Assembly: GCA_965202955.1 (NCBI GenBank) | Contig: OZ241871.1 | Coordinates: forward strand, 2,604,001-2,668,000 | Direction of reading: 5' to 3' | Origin: Bin5 sp034422415 | Lineage (GTDB): Bacteria > Chloroflexota > Anaerolineae > Caldilineales > Caldilineaceae | Length of the DNA: 64,000 nucleotides | Shown here: positions 8,000 to 17,571 of the stretch, piece by piece | Numbering within the stretch: the stretch's first letter is position 1 | How the letters are laid out: each line of letters opens with the position of its first letter | Position numbers and translations under genes: made by a program | The notes under the pieces: model-generated | Database searches by the model: none | Seen by the model: only the letters and a program-made list of their open reading frames with translations | Told to the model about the DNA's origin: nothing

Positions 8000-9568
8000 A
8001 TGGATGCCCAAAAGCCCAAATTGCTTATTTTCGCGGTAGCCATTTTCGCGATTCTGCTGGCCGGCTGCCAGCCGATTACCGCGGAACCGATGATGGATTC
8101 GGGTAGCATGCTGCCGCTGGCAAAGGTGCGCTACGGCCTGCCCGGCGCGCTGACGCACTTCGACCCGGCCCTGCCCGGCGAGACCTCGGAAGGCTCGACC
8201 ATCAAGCTGATCAGCGGGCAGCTGCTCCGCTTCGATCAGTACGGCGTGCCGCAACCCGACCTGGCCGAATCGATGGATGTTTCCGATGACGGCCTCGTCT
8301 ATACCTTCACGCTGCGCGAAAACCTGATGTACTCGGACGGCTCGCCCGTCACGGTCGGGGATATCGTCTTCACCTGGGAGCGCATCAAGGACGCGCCGCC
8401 GACCGATCAGGGCCCAATCGCCAATGTCGTCAGCGTAGAGGCGACCGACGACCGCACCGTCGTGTGGACGCTGAGCCTGCCCGAACCGACTCTGCCCTTC
8501 TGGTTTGGCCGCACCGGCTTCTCGGTCCATCCCCAGGCGCAGGTCGAGGCCGACCCGGACGGCTACTTCCGCAACCCGGTCAGCGCCGGCCCCTACTATG
8601 TCGCCTCCGGCGAACCCGGCGACCCGGTCGTGACGCTGAAGGAGAATCCCTACTATCAGCTGGGCCCGATGGCAGTTCAGGAGCTTGAGCTGCACTGGGT
8701 GCCCGACCCAACCTCGCGTTCGCTGCTGCTGGCCACCGGCCAGTTGGACTACGTCTACGAGCTGCCGCCGCAGGCGCGCGCCACCTTCCCGCCCGATGTC
8801 GAGACCTTCGTCGTGGCGCTGGGCGGCGTCTTCCACCTGAGCATCAACCAGCAGCTTCCCGACGACCACTGCCTCTCAAATCGCGATGTGCGCGAGGCGA
8901 TTTCTCTGGCCCTCGACCGCTCCGAGATCAATGAGCGCGCCCTCCTGGGCGTCTCGCCGCCGGTCATAGGCTACTTCTACACCGGCCAGCCGCTCGACGT
9001 CGGCATTCTGCCCAACGGCGGCGCGCAGGACCTGGAAGCGGCCAAGGCGCTGATGGCGAACACGCCCTGGGCGGACGGCGGCTGCTCCTTCACTGTGACG
9101 ACCTACGGTCCGCGGCCCGGCTATGTCGAGAGCATCCTCGTCTTCGCCGAGCAGCTCAAAGAGCTCAACATGGAGGTGACCGCGGACGGCCAGGAGGTCG
9201 GTATCGCGCTGGACATCATGGCCAATTCGCCCGACTACAATGCCGGCTGGGCCGTTACCGGCAACAACGGCGGCCCGCCCGAGAGCTATCTGCGCAATCA
9301 GTTCCTTGACGGCTTCTGGGCGCAGCGGTCGCGCATCGACGACGAAGAGATGAAGCGGCTCTTCGACGAGTTGACCAATACGGTTGACCGGGATGCCCGC
9401 GACGAGCTGATCCGCCAGATCCAGTATCACGGCTATGAGGTGCAGTCGATCATCCCCTGCTGCGAACGCTCGGTGATGGGCGGCAGCCGCATCGGTCAGA
9501 ATATCGTCAGGACCGTAACCGGCGCTTCGCACTTCATCGTCGTGCCGATAGCGGACGTGGAACAGTAA
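8000..9568 (+). CDS. ABC importer solute-binding lipoprotein, family 5
   Basis: A 522-residue extracytoplasmic binding protein. Residues 1-23 form a lipoprotein signal peptide with lipobox LLAGC, so the mature protein is probably lipid-anchored at Cys23. Family-5 features include YSDGSPVTVGDIVFTWERI near residue 112 and SAGPYYV near 195. It starts a second complete importer operon (SBP, two permeases, two ATPases). GGAGG is upstream of the ATG. The ligand is unknown; the neighbouring P450, sugar-isomerase-like and dehydrogenase genes suggest a small organic compound rather than nutritional peptides. Confidence 0.92.
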   Translation: MDAQKPKLLIFAVAIFAILLAGCQPITAEPMMDSGSMLPLAKVRYGLPGALTHFDPALPGETSEGSTIKLISGQLLRFDQYGVPQPDLAESMDVSDDGLVYTFTLRENLMYSDGSPVTVGDIVFTWERIKDAPPTDQGPIANVVSVEATDDRTVVWTLSLPEPTLPFWFGRTGFSVHPQAQVEADPDGYFRNPVSAGPYYVASGEPGDPVVTLKENPYYQLGPMAVQELELHWVPDPTSRSLLLATGQLDYVYELPPQARATFPPDVETFVVALGGVFHLSINQQLPDDHCLSNRDVREAISLALDRSEINERALLGVSPPVIGYFYTGQPLDVGILPNGGAQDLEAAKALMANTPWADGGCSFTVTTYGPRPGYVESILVFAEQLKELNMEVTADGQEVGIALDIMANSPDYNAGWAVTGNNGGPPESYLRNQFLDGFWAQRSRIDDEEMKRLFDELTNTVDRDARDELIRQIQYHGYEVQSIIPCCERSVMGGSRIGQNIVRTVTGASHFIVVPIADVEQ

Positions 9569-9577
9569 ACCGAGTTA

Positions 9578-9611
9578 TGCGGCGAATGGCTGTCCCAGGC
9601 CATTCGCCGCA
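9578..9611 (+). promoter_or_regulatory. Strong stem-loop after SBP gene
   Basis: TGCGGCGAATGGC (9578-9590) and GCCATTCGCCGCA (9599-9611) form a perfect 13-bp stem with an 8-nt loop, starting 9 nt after the SBP stop codon. There is no T-run, so the likely role is SBP mRNA stabilisation or partial attenuation before the permease gene. Confidence 0.7.
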
Positions 9612-9628
9612 CAGCAGCCAGTGAGGAA

Positions 9629-10735
9629 ATGAGCGTGAGGAGTGAGAGGGGAACCGCGAGGCGCGAGAATCCGGGCTTTGAGCGGGATCAAGACCGCCAG
9701 CCATCCCAATCCGGTGATGGTGGGCCCGCGAACAACCCCTCTCTCTCTTCCCTCTTCTCCTCAAACTCTCCCCCCCTCTACTCGGGGACGCTGCGCCTGC
9801 TGCGCCATCCTGTAATACGGCGAGTGGCGCAGGCGTTCCTTGTCGCTTTTCTGTTGATGGTTTTCGCCTTCCTCCTGGTCCGTCTCATCCCTGGCGATCC
9901 GGCTATGATCCTGCTGGGCGACGTGGCCACCGAGGAAGACCTGATCGCCTACCGCAAGCTGCTCGGGATCGACGGCCCGCTTCACAGCCAGTTCGGCCGC
10001 TACATCTCAAATCTGGCGCGCGGCGATTTCGGCCTCTCGATCCGTTCGCGCGAACCGGTCCTCTCCATCATCGGCAAGCGGCTGCCGGTCTCGCTGTGGC
10101 TGACGGCGACGACGATCTTCATGACCGTTGTGCTGGCACTGCCGCTGGGTGTGGCGGCCGCGCTCTACCGCCGCAGCTTGTTCGGGCACCTTTTCCAGAT
10201 CGTCGCCTCCGTCTTCGTGGCGACCCCCGTCTTCTTTTCGGGCCTGCTTCTCATCCTGCTGTTCGCCGTTCAGGTCAACCTGGCGCCCATAGCTGGCTAC
10301 TATCCCGGTTTTCCCGCCAATCTCTACTCGCTGTGGCTGCCCGCGCTCACCATCAACTGCGTGCTCGTTCCGGTCCTGGCGCGCATCCTTCAATCTTCGA
10401 TCATCGAGACCAGCTCCGAGGAGTTCGTCGAGGCCGCCATCATTCGCGGCACACAGGGTTGGCGCTTCTACTGGCGCTATCTGCTGCGCCCCTCCCTAGC
10501 GCCCACGATCGCCGCGCTGGGCTACTTCGCCGCCACCGTCGTCAGCTATGCGGTCATTATTGAAATCATCTTCAATCTGCCCGGGGTCGGCATGACGCTC
10601 GTCGACGCCGTGCGCAACCGCGATTACCCTCTCGTGCAGGGGATCGTGTTTCTGAGCGGCCTGCTGGTGGTCGGATTGACGTTTACCGCCGACCTGGTCA
10701 ACGGCTGGCTTGACCCGCGGGCGAAGTTACGATGA
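9629..10735 (+). CDS. ABC importer permease, DppB/OppB type (start uncertain)
   Basis: The permease core starts near residue 58 (LRHPVIRRVAQAFLVAFLL) and carries the usual six-helix topology, with the EAA loop (EEFVEAAIIRGTQGWRFYW) around 270. The first 57 residues are Ser/Arg/Pro-rich, lack membrane helices, and are translated from a purine/pyrimidine-rich heptad repeat that looks non-coding. No ATG lies closer to the core. The only downstream GTG (9824) would cut into the first helix. I therefore keep the ATG at 9629, whose GAGG is only 2 nt away. The N-terminal extension is doubtful; the permease assignment is not. The stop overlaps the next gene by 4 nt. Confidence 0.85.
   Translation: MSVRSERGTARRENPGFERDQDRQPSQSGDGGPANNPSLSSLFSSNSPPLYSGTLRLLRHPVIRRVAQAFLVAFLLMVFAFLLVRLIPGDPAMILLGDVATEEDLIAYRKLLGIDGPLHSQFGRYISNLARGDFGLSIRSREPVLSIIGKRLPVSLWLTATTIFMTVVLALPLGVAAALYRRSLFGHLFQIVASVFVATPVFFSGLLLILLFAVQVNLAPIAGYYPGFPANLYSLWLPALTINCVLVPVLARILQSSIIETSSEEFVEAAIIRGTQGWRFYWRYLLRPSLAPTIAALGYFAATVVSYAVIIEIIFNLPGVGMTLVDAVRNRDYPLVQGIVFLSGLLVVGLTFTADLVNGWLDPRAKLR
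9635..9761 (+). repeat. Heptad-type imperfect inverted repeat
   Basis: The left arm (9635-9653) reads as 7-nt units GTGAGGA, GTGAGAG, GGGAACC. The right arm (9736-9761) is the pyrimidine counterpart (CCCCTCTCTCTTCCCTC, then TTCTCCTC). Pairing is imperfect and the loop is long, about 80 nt. The element resembles the one at 1219-1261 and occupies the same SBP-to-permease position. Confidence 0.4.
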
Positions 10736-11634
10736 CGATAGGGAGTGGTGCGCCTTCACGGTCTCTGCGCGACACCCTTGTATCCCCCGCCGGCCCCCTG
10801 CGCCGGCTAGGGTTGGGCCGTATCTGGCAGCAGCTCAACGCCGAGAGCCGTTGGGGCGTCGTCATCCTGGCTTTGATCCTCTTGCTCAGCGTTTTCGTGC
10901 CCCTCTTGAGCCCCAGCGATCCCTACGAGTTTGTCGACCTGCCCCTGCAGCCCCCCGGCGCGACCTATCCCTTCGGCACCGATCATCTGGGCCGCGACCT
11001 GCTGGTGCGCGTCTTCGCAGCCGCGCGGCTGGACATCGTTCTGGCGATTCTGGGCGTCAGCGTGCCCATCGTCATCGGCACCTTCATAGGCACACTCGCG
11101 GGCACGACGCGCAACCGCATCGCCGAAACACTGTGGGACGGCCTCGTCAACGCATTGACGGCGTTCCCCGAGATCATCCTGGTGCTCGGCATCGTGGCGA
11201 TGGTGGAGGGCGGCGTTCGCGGCCTGCTGATCGCTATTTGGATATCGCGCTGGGCACAGTACGCGCGCATCGCCCGCGCCAAGTCGCTGGCCCTGCGCGA
11301 GGCCGAGTTCGTGCAGACCGCACACGTGCTGGGCTATTCACAGCTGCGCATCCTCGTCCGCCACATCATGCCCAACGTCTTTTCGGAGGCGCTGGCCTAT
11401 GCCTTGAGCGACTTCATCTTCATCATCGTGATCATCGGCGGGTTGTCGTTCCTGGGTCTGGGCGTACGTCCGCCGACGCCGGAGTGGGGCGCGATGCTGG
11501 CCGAGGGCCGGCTCTACCTGCGCACCGAACCGTGGCTGATCCTCTTCCCCGGCTTCTTTCTCTCGCTGACGGCCATCGGCGTTGCTCTGCTGGCGCGCGG
11601 CCTGGAGCAGATCAGCAAAGGGGAAGAAGGGTAA
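10732..11634 (+). CDS. ABC importer permease, DppC/OppC type
   Basis: A 300-residue permease. The DppC hallmark YPFGTDHLGRDLLVRV follows the first transmembrane helix and periplasmic segment. The EAA coupling loop (QTAHVLGYSQLRILVRHIMP) is around residues 197-216. The ATG overlaps the TGA of the upstream permease (ATGA), so the two halves of the channel are translationally coupled. This is the heterodimer partner of the DppB-type gene just upstream. Confidence 0.93.
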   Translation: MTIGSGAPSRSLRDTLVSPAGPLRRLGLGRIWQQLNAESRWGVVILALILLLSVFVPLLSPSDPYEFVDLPLQPPGATYPFGTDHLGRDLLVRVFAAARLDIVLAILGVSVPIVIGTFIGTLAGTTRNRIAETLWDGLVNALTAFPEIILVLGIVAMVEGGVRGLLIAIWISRWAQYARIARAKSLALREAEFVQTAHVLGYSQLRILVRHIMPNVFSEALAYALSDFIFIIVIIGGLSFLGLGVRPPTPEWGAMLAEGRLYLRTEPWLILFPGFFLSLTAIGVALLARGLEQISKGEEG

Positions 11635-11673
11635 AGACCCTGAGAGGAGTATGAAATAAAGCGGCTTCTCGAA

Positions 11674-12681
<1,008 letters not shown>

Positions 12682-12692
12682 CGATATTGACG

Positions 12693-13481
12693 ATGACAGA
12701 GTTGCTACTGGAGGGGAAGGATATCACAGTCACCTTCGGGCGCGGCGCCGAGGCGTTCGAGGCCGTGTGCGCGGCCAACGTTACCGTCTCCGGCGGAGAG
12801 GCTGTCGGTGTCGTCGGCGAGAGCGGCAGCGGCAAAACGACACTCGCACGTGTCCTTGTCGGTCTGCAGCGGCCCAGCGCCGGCGAAGTGCGGCTGGAAG
12901 GGGAACCGATCTTCAGCGCCGAGAACGAGCAGCACATGCCGCGCAGCGAGCGCTGGAAGACACAGATGATCTTCCAGGACCCCTATTCGTCGCTCAACCC
13001 TCGCATGAGGGTCTGGCAGGCGGTGGCGGAGGCGGTGCAGGTGTGGCACAATTTGCCCAAAGCGGCGGCTAGGGAGGAGGCGCTGCGGCTGCTGCAAACC
13101 ATGGGCATCAGCGACGACCAGGCCCGCCAGTTCCCCAAATCACTCTCAGGCGGGCAGCGGCAGCGGGTGAGCGTTGCGCGGGCTTTGGCTCCCCGCCCCA
13201 AAGTCCTGATCGCCGACGAGCCGACTTCCTCCATTGACCAGTCGGCACAGGCGCAGCTGCTTAATCTGCTGCGCCGCCTCCAGATGGAGCGGGGGCTGGC
13301 GATCATCTTCATCTCGCACGACCTGGGGCTGGTGCGCTATCTTACCTCGCGCGTTTACGTGATGCAGAAGGGCGATATTGTCGAGACCGGACAAACGCAA
13401 GCAGTCATGGAGCAGCCGCAACATCCCTACACGAGGCTGCTCATCGATTCGATTCCGGGACGCGGAAACGGCACCGGCTAA
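12693..13481 (+). CDS. ABC importer ATPase, DppF type (short)
   Basis: A 262-residue ATPase. Walker A GESGSGKTTLA lies near residue 41, signature LSGGQRQRV near 151, Walker B VLIADEPTSSID near 171. It lacks the roughly 60-residue Cys-bearing C-terminal extension of the other oligopeptide-type ATPases here, ending right after the HPYTRLLIDSIP segment. I chose the ATG at 12693 over a TTG 6 nt upstream. It follows the partner ATPase by 11 nt and completes the second importer. The short form is known in the family and need not be a truncation. Confidence 0.9.
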   Translation: MTELLLEGKDITVTFGRGAEAFEAVCAANVTVSGGEAVGVVGESGSGKTTLARVLVGLQRPSAGEVRLEGEPIFSAENEQHMPRSERWKTQMIFQDPYSSLNPRMRVWQAVAEAVQVWHNLPKAAAREEALRLLQTMGISDDQARQFPKSLSGGQRQRVSVARALAPRPKVLIADEPTSSIDQSAQAQLLNLLRRLQMERGLAIIFISHDLGLVRYLTSRVYVMQKGDIVETGQTQAVMEQPQHPYTRLLIDSIPGRGNGTG

Positions 13482-13530
13482 CTGACAGTGGTTGGCGCAG
13501 CTTCTCAACACAGAGCGCAGAGGAGGATCC

Positions 13531-14763
13531 ATGGCTATCGACTACGATTCCTCGCTTGATCAGCTTCTGGTTTCGCCCGAGATAATCAGCGATCCATATC
13601 CCATCTACCATCGGCTGCGCGAACAGGACCCGGTGCACTGGAGTGACGCCTGGGGCTGTTGGGTGTTGACGCGCTACGACGACGTGGTGCTGGCGCTGCG
13701 CGACCACCGCCGCTTTACCAACGTGGGGCGCATCGCAGCGTTTCTCGATCAGCTGCCCGACGACGTGCGCGCGCAGATCCGCCCGCTCTACGAAAACTTC
13801 ACCACCGGAATGCCCAATACCGATCCGCCCGAGCACACGCGCGTTCGCAATCTGGTCAACAAAGCGTTCACCACGCGCGTGGTGGAGGGGATGCGGCCAA
13901 GGGTGCAGGAAATCGTCAACGACCTGCTCGACGAGGCCGAGACCGGCGGCGTAATCGAAATCATCCGCGATTTCGCCTATCCGCTGCCCGCGATCGTGAT
14001 CGCGGAGACGCTGGGCGTGCCGGCGGAGGACCGTGATCAGTTCAAGGAGTGGTCGGACGACATCGTCGCCTTTCACGGCACTGGCCGCCCGCACATCGAG
14101 ACGATCCTGAAGAGCACCGAAGCGTTGCTGGAAACTAAGGCGTGGCTGCTCGAGTTGATCGAGGCGCGCCGCCATCAGCCCCAGGACGATCTGATCAGCG
14201 CGCTTGTGGCCGCGGAGGAACGCGGCGACGTGCTCAACGAGACCGAACTGGTCGCGACTTGCATCACGCTGCTGACCGCCGGCCACGAAACAACGACAGG
14301 CCTGATCGGCAACGGTCTGCTGGCGCTTCTAAAGAATCCCGATCAGCTGCAAATGCTGCGGGGCAACCCGGACCTGATCGGGACGGCGGTCGAGGAGTTC
14401 CTGCGCTACGACACTTCGTTCCTGCGCGCCTGGCGGCTGACCGCCGAAGATGTCGAAATCGGCGGCCAGCAGGTCCCCAAGGGGCAGACTCTTTCATTGA
14501 TGTTGGGCGCGGCCAACCGGGACCCGGCCCAGTTTGAAGAGCCTGATCGCCTGGATATCACGCGCGAACCGAACCTGCACACCTCGTTCGGCTGGGGCAT
14601 TCACTTCTGCGCCGGCGCGCCGCTCGCCCGACGCGAGGCCGAAATCGCGTTCACCACTCTGCTGCGCCGCTTCCCACGCCTGGAACTGGACGAGGCTGGC
14701 GTCGAATGGCAGCAGAACAATACATTCCACAACCTGAATAGCCTGCCGGTTATCGTCCAGTAG
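13531..14763 (+). CDS. Cytochrome P450 (bacterial soluble class)
   Basis: A 410-residue P450. The oxygen-activation helix carries AGHETT near residue 250, the K-helix ExxR is EFLR near 288, and the haem-binding loop is FGWGIHFCAG near 353 with the Cys thiolate ligand near 360. All three key motifs are intact. AGGAGG precedes the ATG at 13531; an in-frame GTG at 13492 is less likely. It follows the second importer by 49 nt. No ferredoxin or ferredoxin reductase gene is next to it, so redox partners must come from elsewhere. It probably hydroxylates or demethylates the imported compound. Confidence 0.95.
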   Translation: MAIDYDSSLDQLLVSPEIISDPYPIYHRLREQDPVHWSDAWGCWVLTRYDDVVLALRDHRRFTNVGRIAAFLDQLPDDVRAQIRPLYENFTTGMPNTDPPEHTRVRNLVNKAFTTRVVEGMRPRVQEIVNDLLDEAETGGVIEIIRDFAYPLPAIVIAETLGVPAEDRDQFKEWSDDIVAFHGTGRPHIETILKSTEALLETKAWLLELIEARRHQPQDDLISALVAAEERGDVLNETELVATCITLLTAGHETTTGLIGNGLLALLKNPDQLQMLRGNPDLIGTAVEEFLRYDTSFLRAWRLTAEDVEIGGQQVPKGQTLSLMLGAANRDPAQFEEPDRLDITREPNLHTSFGWGIHFCAGAPLARREAEIAFTTLLRRFPRLELDEAGVEWQQNNTFHNLNSLPVIVQ

Positions 14764-14802
14764 CAGCTCCGGGAATCCGGCGCGCGGAAAGGGGGCGGGC
14801 GC

Positions 14803-15135
14803 ATGAAGTGCTACGGTCTGACGATCAATCTGAAGGATGACGCCGAGGTCATCGCGCAGTACAAGGAGTACCACCGCAACGCGTGGCCGGAGGTGCTCGA
14901 AAACGCCCGCCGCTTGGGCATTCTCAAGACCAGGATATTCCTTCTTGGCTGCCGGCTTTTCATGTATATCGAGACCGAGGACGATTTCGACTTTGGCCGC
15001 GCCTTTTCCGCGCCTGGGGCCGACGCGGCGCGGCTGCGTGAGTGGGACGATATTATGCGCGGCTTCCAGGAACCGGCGCCGGAAGCCCCGGCCGGAGAAT
15101 GGTGGGCGCAGATGGAGCTTGTGCATGAGGCCTGA
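14803..15135 (+). CDS. L-rhamnose mutarotase family protein
   Basis: A 110-residue ferredoxin-like-fold protein. The start KCYGLTINLKDD, the conserved YHRNAWPEV with its catalytic-type His near residue 24, the strand FLLGCRLFMYIET, and the C-terminal EWWAQM Trp pair are the family signature. RhaM interconverts anomers of L-rhamnose or related deoxysugars, and homologues of this size often sit in sugar catabolic clusters. Purine-rich GAAAGGGGG precedes the ATG. Together with the RraA and Ldh_2 genes downstream it hints at a deoxysugar or sugar-acid pathway. Confidence 0.85.
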   Translation: MKCYGLTINLKDDAEVIAQYKEYHRNAWPEVLENARRLGILKTRIFLLGCRLFMYIETEDDFDFGRAFSAPGADAARLREWDDIMRGFQEPAPEAPAGEWWAQMELVHEA

Positions 15136-15243
15136 GCGCCGCCAGCACATTGAAAATGTAGGATAACCAGGCGCGACAATGGCCGCGCCCGGTCTCGCAA
15201 AGTCTCTCCCAGGGCGGAGAGCGCACGTGAGGAGGAATGAAGG

Positions 15244-15630
15244 ATGTTTCAGATCATTGACCACCACGTTTCGGTCGATGTCGCCGACCTTGACGCGACC
15301 AGACGGTACCTGGAGGAGCACTGCGGCCTGACCAAATTCAGGGAGGTCAACCGGCCGGGCCTTACCATCGCCTGGTATCCCGGCCTGGAGCTGTGGCAGG
15401 CGACCGAGGACGCTGCGCCCGGTATCGTAAAGCACGTCGCCTGGCAGGTCGACGACATCGACGCCGCCGTCGCCGATCTCACGGCGAAGGGCGTCACCTT
15501 CGAGACCGAGGAGATCCAGCAGATCGATGTAGATGTGGTGGACACGGGCGAAATTGTGCGCTATATATTCTTTTCGACACCGGTCGGTCTGCAGGGCGAA
15601 CTGTATGAAGTAAAGCCACCGCCCGCTTGA
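15244..15630 (+). CDS. VOC (glyoxalase/bleomycin-resistance fold) family protein
   Basis: A 128-residue protein with two beta-alpha-beta-beta-beta units. His residues in IDHHVSVDVADLD (unit 1) and KHVAWQVDDIDAAV (unit 2), and Glu in the final strand (GELYEVKPP), fit the vicinal-oxygen-chelate metal site. VOC enzymes include epimerases, glyoxalases and ring-cleaving dioxygenases; the specific reaction is not evident. AGGAGG lies upstream of the ATG. The 108-bp gap before it contains a small GC-rich inverted repeat (GGCGCG/CGCGCC, about 15171-15190). Confidence 0.85.
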   Translation: MFQIIDHHVSVDVADLDATRRYLEEHCGLTKFREVNRPGLTIAWYPGLELWQATEDAAPGIVKHVAWQVDDIDAAVADLTAKGVTFETEEIQQIDVDVVDTGEIVRYIFFSTPVGLQGELYEVKPPPA

Positions 15631-15703
15631 GAATCGGCGGCCAGCGGCCGGTATCCGTTATCCGGGCGCTGCGTAATGGAAACCCAACTACTGGAGCGAT
15701 GAC

Positions 15704-16750
15704 ATGATTACCAAGTCCGAGAAAGAGCTGCATGGTCTGGTCAGCAGCATCCTGTTGGCTGCCGGCGCCGATGAGCAGAACGCCCAGGATGTCGCCGATC
15801 ATCTGGTGCTGTCCAATCTGAGCGGCGTGGACACGCACGGCATCTGGCCGATTCCCATCTATGTGGCCGGCATCAAGGACGACGAGATTCGGCCCGCGGC
15901 CAAACCGTCGATCCTGCAGGAGACCGCAACCAGCGCGCTGGTCACCGGCAACTGGACATTCGGGCACGTAGCCGCCAAATATGCGATGGAGCTGGCGATC
16001 AGCAAGGCCCAATCGCAGAACGTGGCCGTCGTCGGCATCGTGCAGATGCACCACATCGGCAGGCTGGGACACTACGTGGAGATGGCCGCGGCGGAGAAGA
16101 TGGTCGGCATGGTCTGGGCCGGCGGCTACAGCGAGGAGGCGCCGGCCAGCGTTCCCTTCGGCGGCAGGCGCCGCGTGCTGCACACCAATCCCATCTCGAT
16201 CGGTATGCCCGCCGGCGAAGAGTCGGCCATGATGTTCGACTGGGCCACGACCGCTCTTTCCGGCGTCAAGGTGGACAACGCCTACTACCGCGGCGAGCCG
16301 CTGCCCCCCAACTGTATCGTGGACAAGGACGGCGTGCCCTCTACAAATGCGGCCGATTTCTTCGACGGCGGCGGGCATCTGCCATTTGGCGGGCACAAGG
16401 GCTACACGCTGATGATGATGACCGAGTTCCTGGGCCGCATCTTCACCGGCTCCGACAGCTACGTGCATGCGCAGCGGGCGGGCGCGATCATGCGCCACCA
16501 GGGCGTGACCATGATCGCGTTCAAGGCCGACCTCTTCCAGCCCTTCGCCGATTATGCCGAACGCGCCGATGAGATGGAGCGGCGCGTGCGCGCAATCCCG
16601 CCGGCGCCGGATTTCGACGAGGTACTGGCGCCGGGCGATATGGAGGCGCGCAACCGTGAGGAGCGCCGCCGCGACGGCATTCCGATCGCCGATGATATCT
16701 GGGAAAAATTTACCCAAGCGGCCGCGTCCGTTGGGGTAACGATCGAGTAA
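15704..16750 (+). CDS. Ldh_2 (malate/L-lactate/ureidoglycolate dehydrogenase type) oxidoreductase
   Basis: A 348-residue NAD(P)-dependent 2-hydroxyacid dehydrogenase of the Ldh_2 family, which is unrelated to classical Rossmann-type lactate dehydrogenases. The N-terminal motif DTHGIWPIPIY (about residue 43) holds the family His; the usual Arg after HG is replaced by a Trp/Pro stretch. The C-terminal GGHKGYTLMMMTE (about 228) is the nucleotide-binding signature. Family members oxidise malate, sulfolactate, ureidoglycolate or sugar-derived hydroxyacids. A paralogue lies at 27379-28425. The RraA-like aldolase gene follows after 65 nt. Confidence 0.9.
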   Translation: MITKSEKELHGLVSSILLAAGADEQNAQDVADHLVLSNLSGVDTHGIWPIPIYVAGIKDDEIRPAAKPSILQETATSALVTGNWTFGHVAAKYAMELAISKAQSQNVAVVGIVQMHHIGRLGHYVEMAAAEKMVGMVWAGGYSEEAPASVPFGGRRRVLHTNPISIGMPAGEESAMMFDWATTALSGVKVDNAYYRGEPLPPNCIVDKDGVPSTNAADFFDGGGHLPFGGHKGYTLMMMTEFLGRIFTGSDSYVHAQRAGAIMRHQGVTMIAFKADLFQPFADYAERADEMERRVRAIPPAPDFDEVLAPGDMEARNREERRRDGIPIADDIWEKFTQAAASVGVTIE

Positions 16751-16815
16751 CTGAGCGGTCGGTGATCGGCGGATTGCAACCCAATCCGCCTGCCGCCCGC
16801 GCCAACAATGGGGTG

Positions 16816-17517
16816 ATGACAATGACGAATCCACAAGTCTCCGCCGAAACTATCGAGGCGCTGCGCGAGATCGACAGCGCGACCGTCTCCAATGCGATCG
16901 AGCATTTCGGAGTCCGCGATCAGGTTACCGGCTACATCTCGATGGAGCTGAGCTGCCAGTTCCCCGAGCACAAGCCGATGGTCGGCTTCGCGGTGACAGC
17001 GACCCACGACACCACCACCGCCGGCGATGACCGGCCGATGCGCCTGCACGACGTGATGGATATGGTGCTGGACGCGCCCAACCCGACCGTTCTCGCCGTC
17101 CAGTACATGGGCCCGGATAGGATGCGCAGCTGTCTGGCCGGTGATATGTTCTGCTCCGCCATACAGAAACTGGGCGCGGTCGGGCTGGTAACCGATCTGG
17201 GGAACCGCGACTTCGCGGGCATTCGGCAGCGCGCGCCGGGCTTCCAGCTCTTCTGTCCCGGAGCAGTCGTCTCCCACGGGTACGGCGTCTACATCGACCT
17301 GGACATCACCGTGTCGATCTGCGGACTGACCATCCAGCCCGGCGACCTGCTGCACGGTGACGCCAACGGCATCGTCTCGATTCCGCTCGCCATCGCCGAT
17401 GATGTCGTCGAACAGGCGAGAAATGTACTCAAGACCGAGACCTCCTACTTCGACTTTCTGGCCAGCGACGGCTACAACTACGAAGGCTTGAAAGCGCGCA
17501 TGGGGCGCCATGAATAG
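16816..17517 (+). CDS. RraA family protein (HMG/oxaloacetate aldolase-like)
   Basis: A 233-residue alpha/beta protein of the RraA/4-hydroxy-4-methyl-2-oxoglutarate aldolase family. The N-terminus (IDSATVSNAIE) and the GNRD segment near residue 133, which supplies the Arg-Asp pair that binds substrate and metal, are typical. GDLLHGDANGIVSIP near 175 is the family C-terminal signature. Such enzymes cleave 2-oxo-4-hydroxy acids to pyruvate or act as oxaloacetate decarboxylases. The start is uncertain among GTG 16762, ATG 16816 and ATG 16822; the last two fit homologue length best. It follows the Ldh_2 gene, consistent with hydroxyacid oxidation then aldol cleavage. Confidence 0.88.
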   Translation: MTMTNPQVSAETIEALREIDSATVSNAIEHFGVRDQVTGYISMELSCQFPEHKPMVGFAVTATHDTTTAGDDRPMRLHDVMDMVLDAPNPTVLAVQYMGPDRMRSCLAGDMFCSAIQKLGAVGLVTDLGNRDFAGIRQRAPGFQLFCPGAVVSHGYGVYIDLDITVSICGLTIQPGDLLHGDANGIVSIPLAIADDVVEQARNVLKTETSYFDFLASDGYNYEGLKARMGRHE

Positions 17518-17571
17518 CACTCTCTTCACCTGCGTCAACTCTGTCCGCGCAGGACCCACAGGAGGGTCCAG

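Noticed and set aside
7484..8869. 461-codon minus-strand frame spanning two plus-strand genes
   Set aside because: It crosses the end of the Gfo/Idh gene and the start of an SBP gene, has no ribosome site or domains, and is a GC-driven shadow.
13492..13530. GTG at 13492 as P450 start
   Set aside because: ATG 13531 has AGGAGG at good spacing and fits P450 length; the extra 13 residues are unlike the family.
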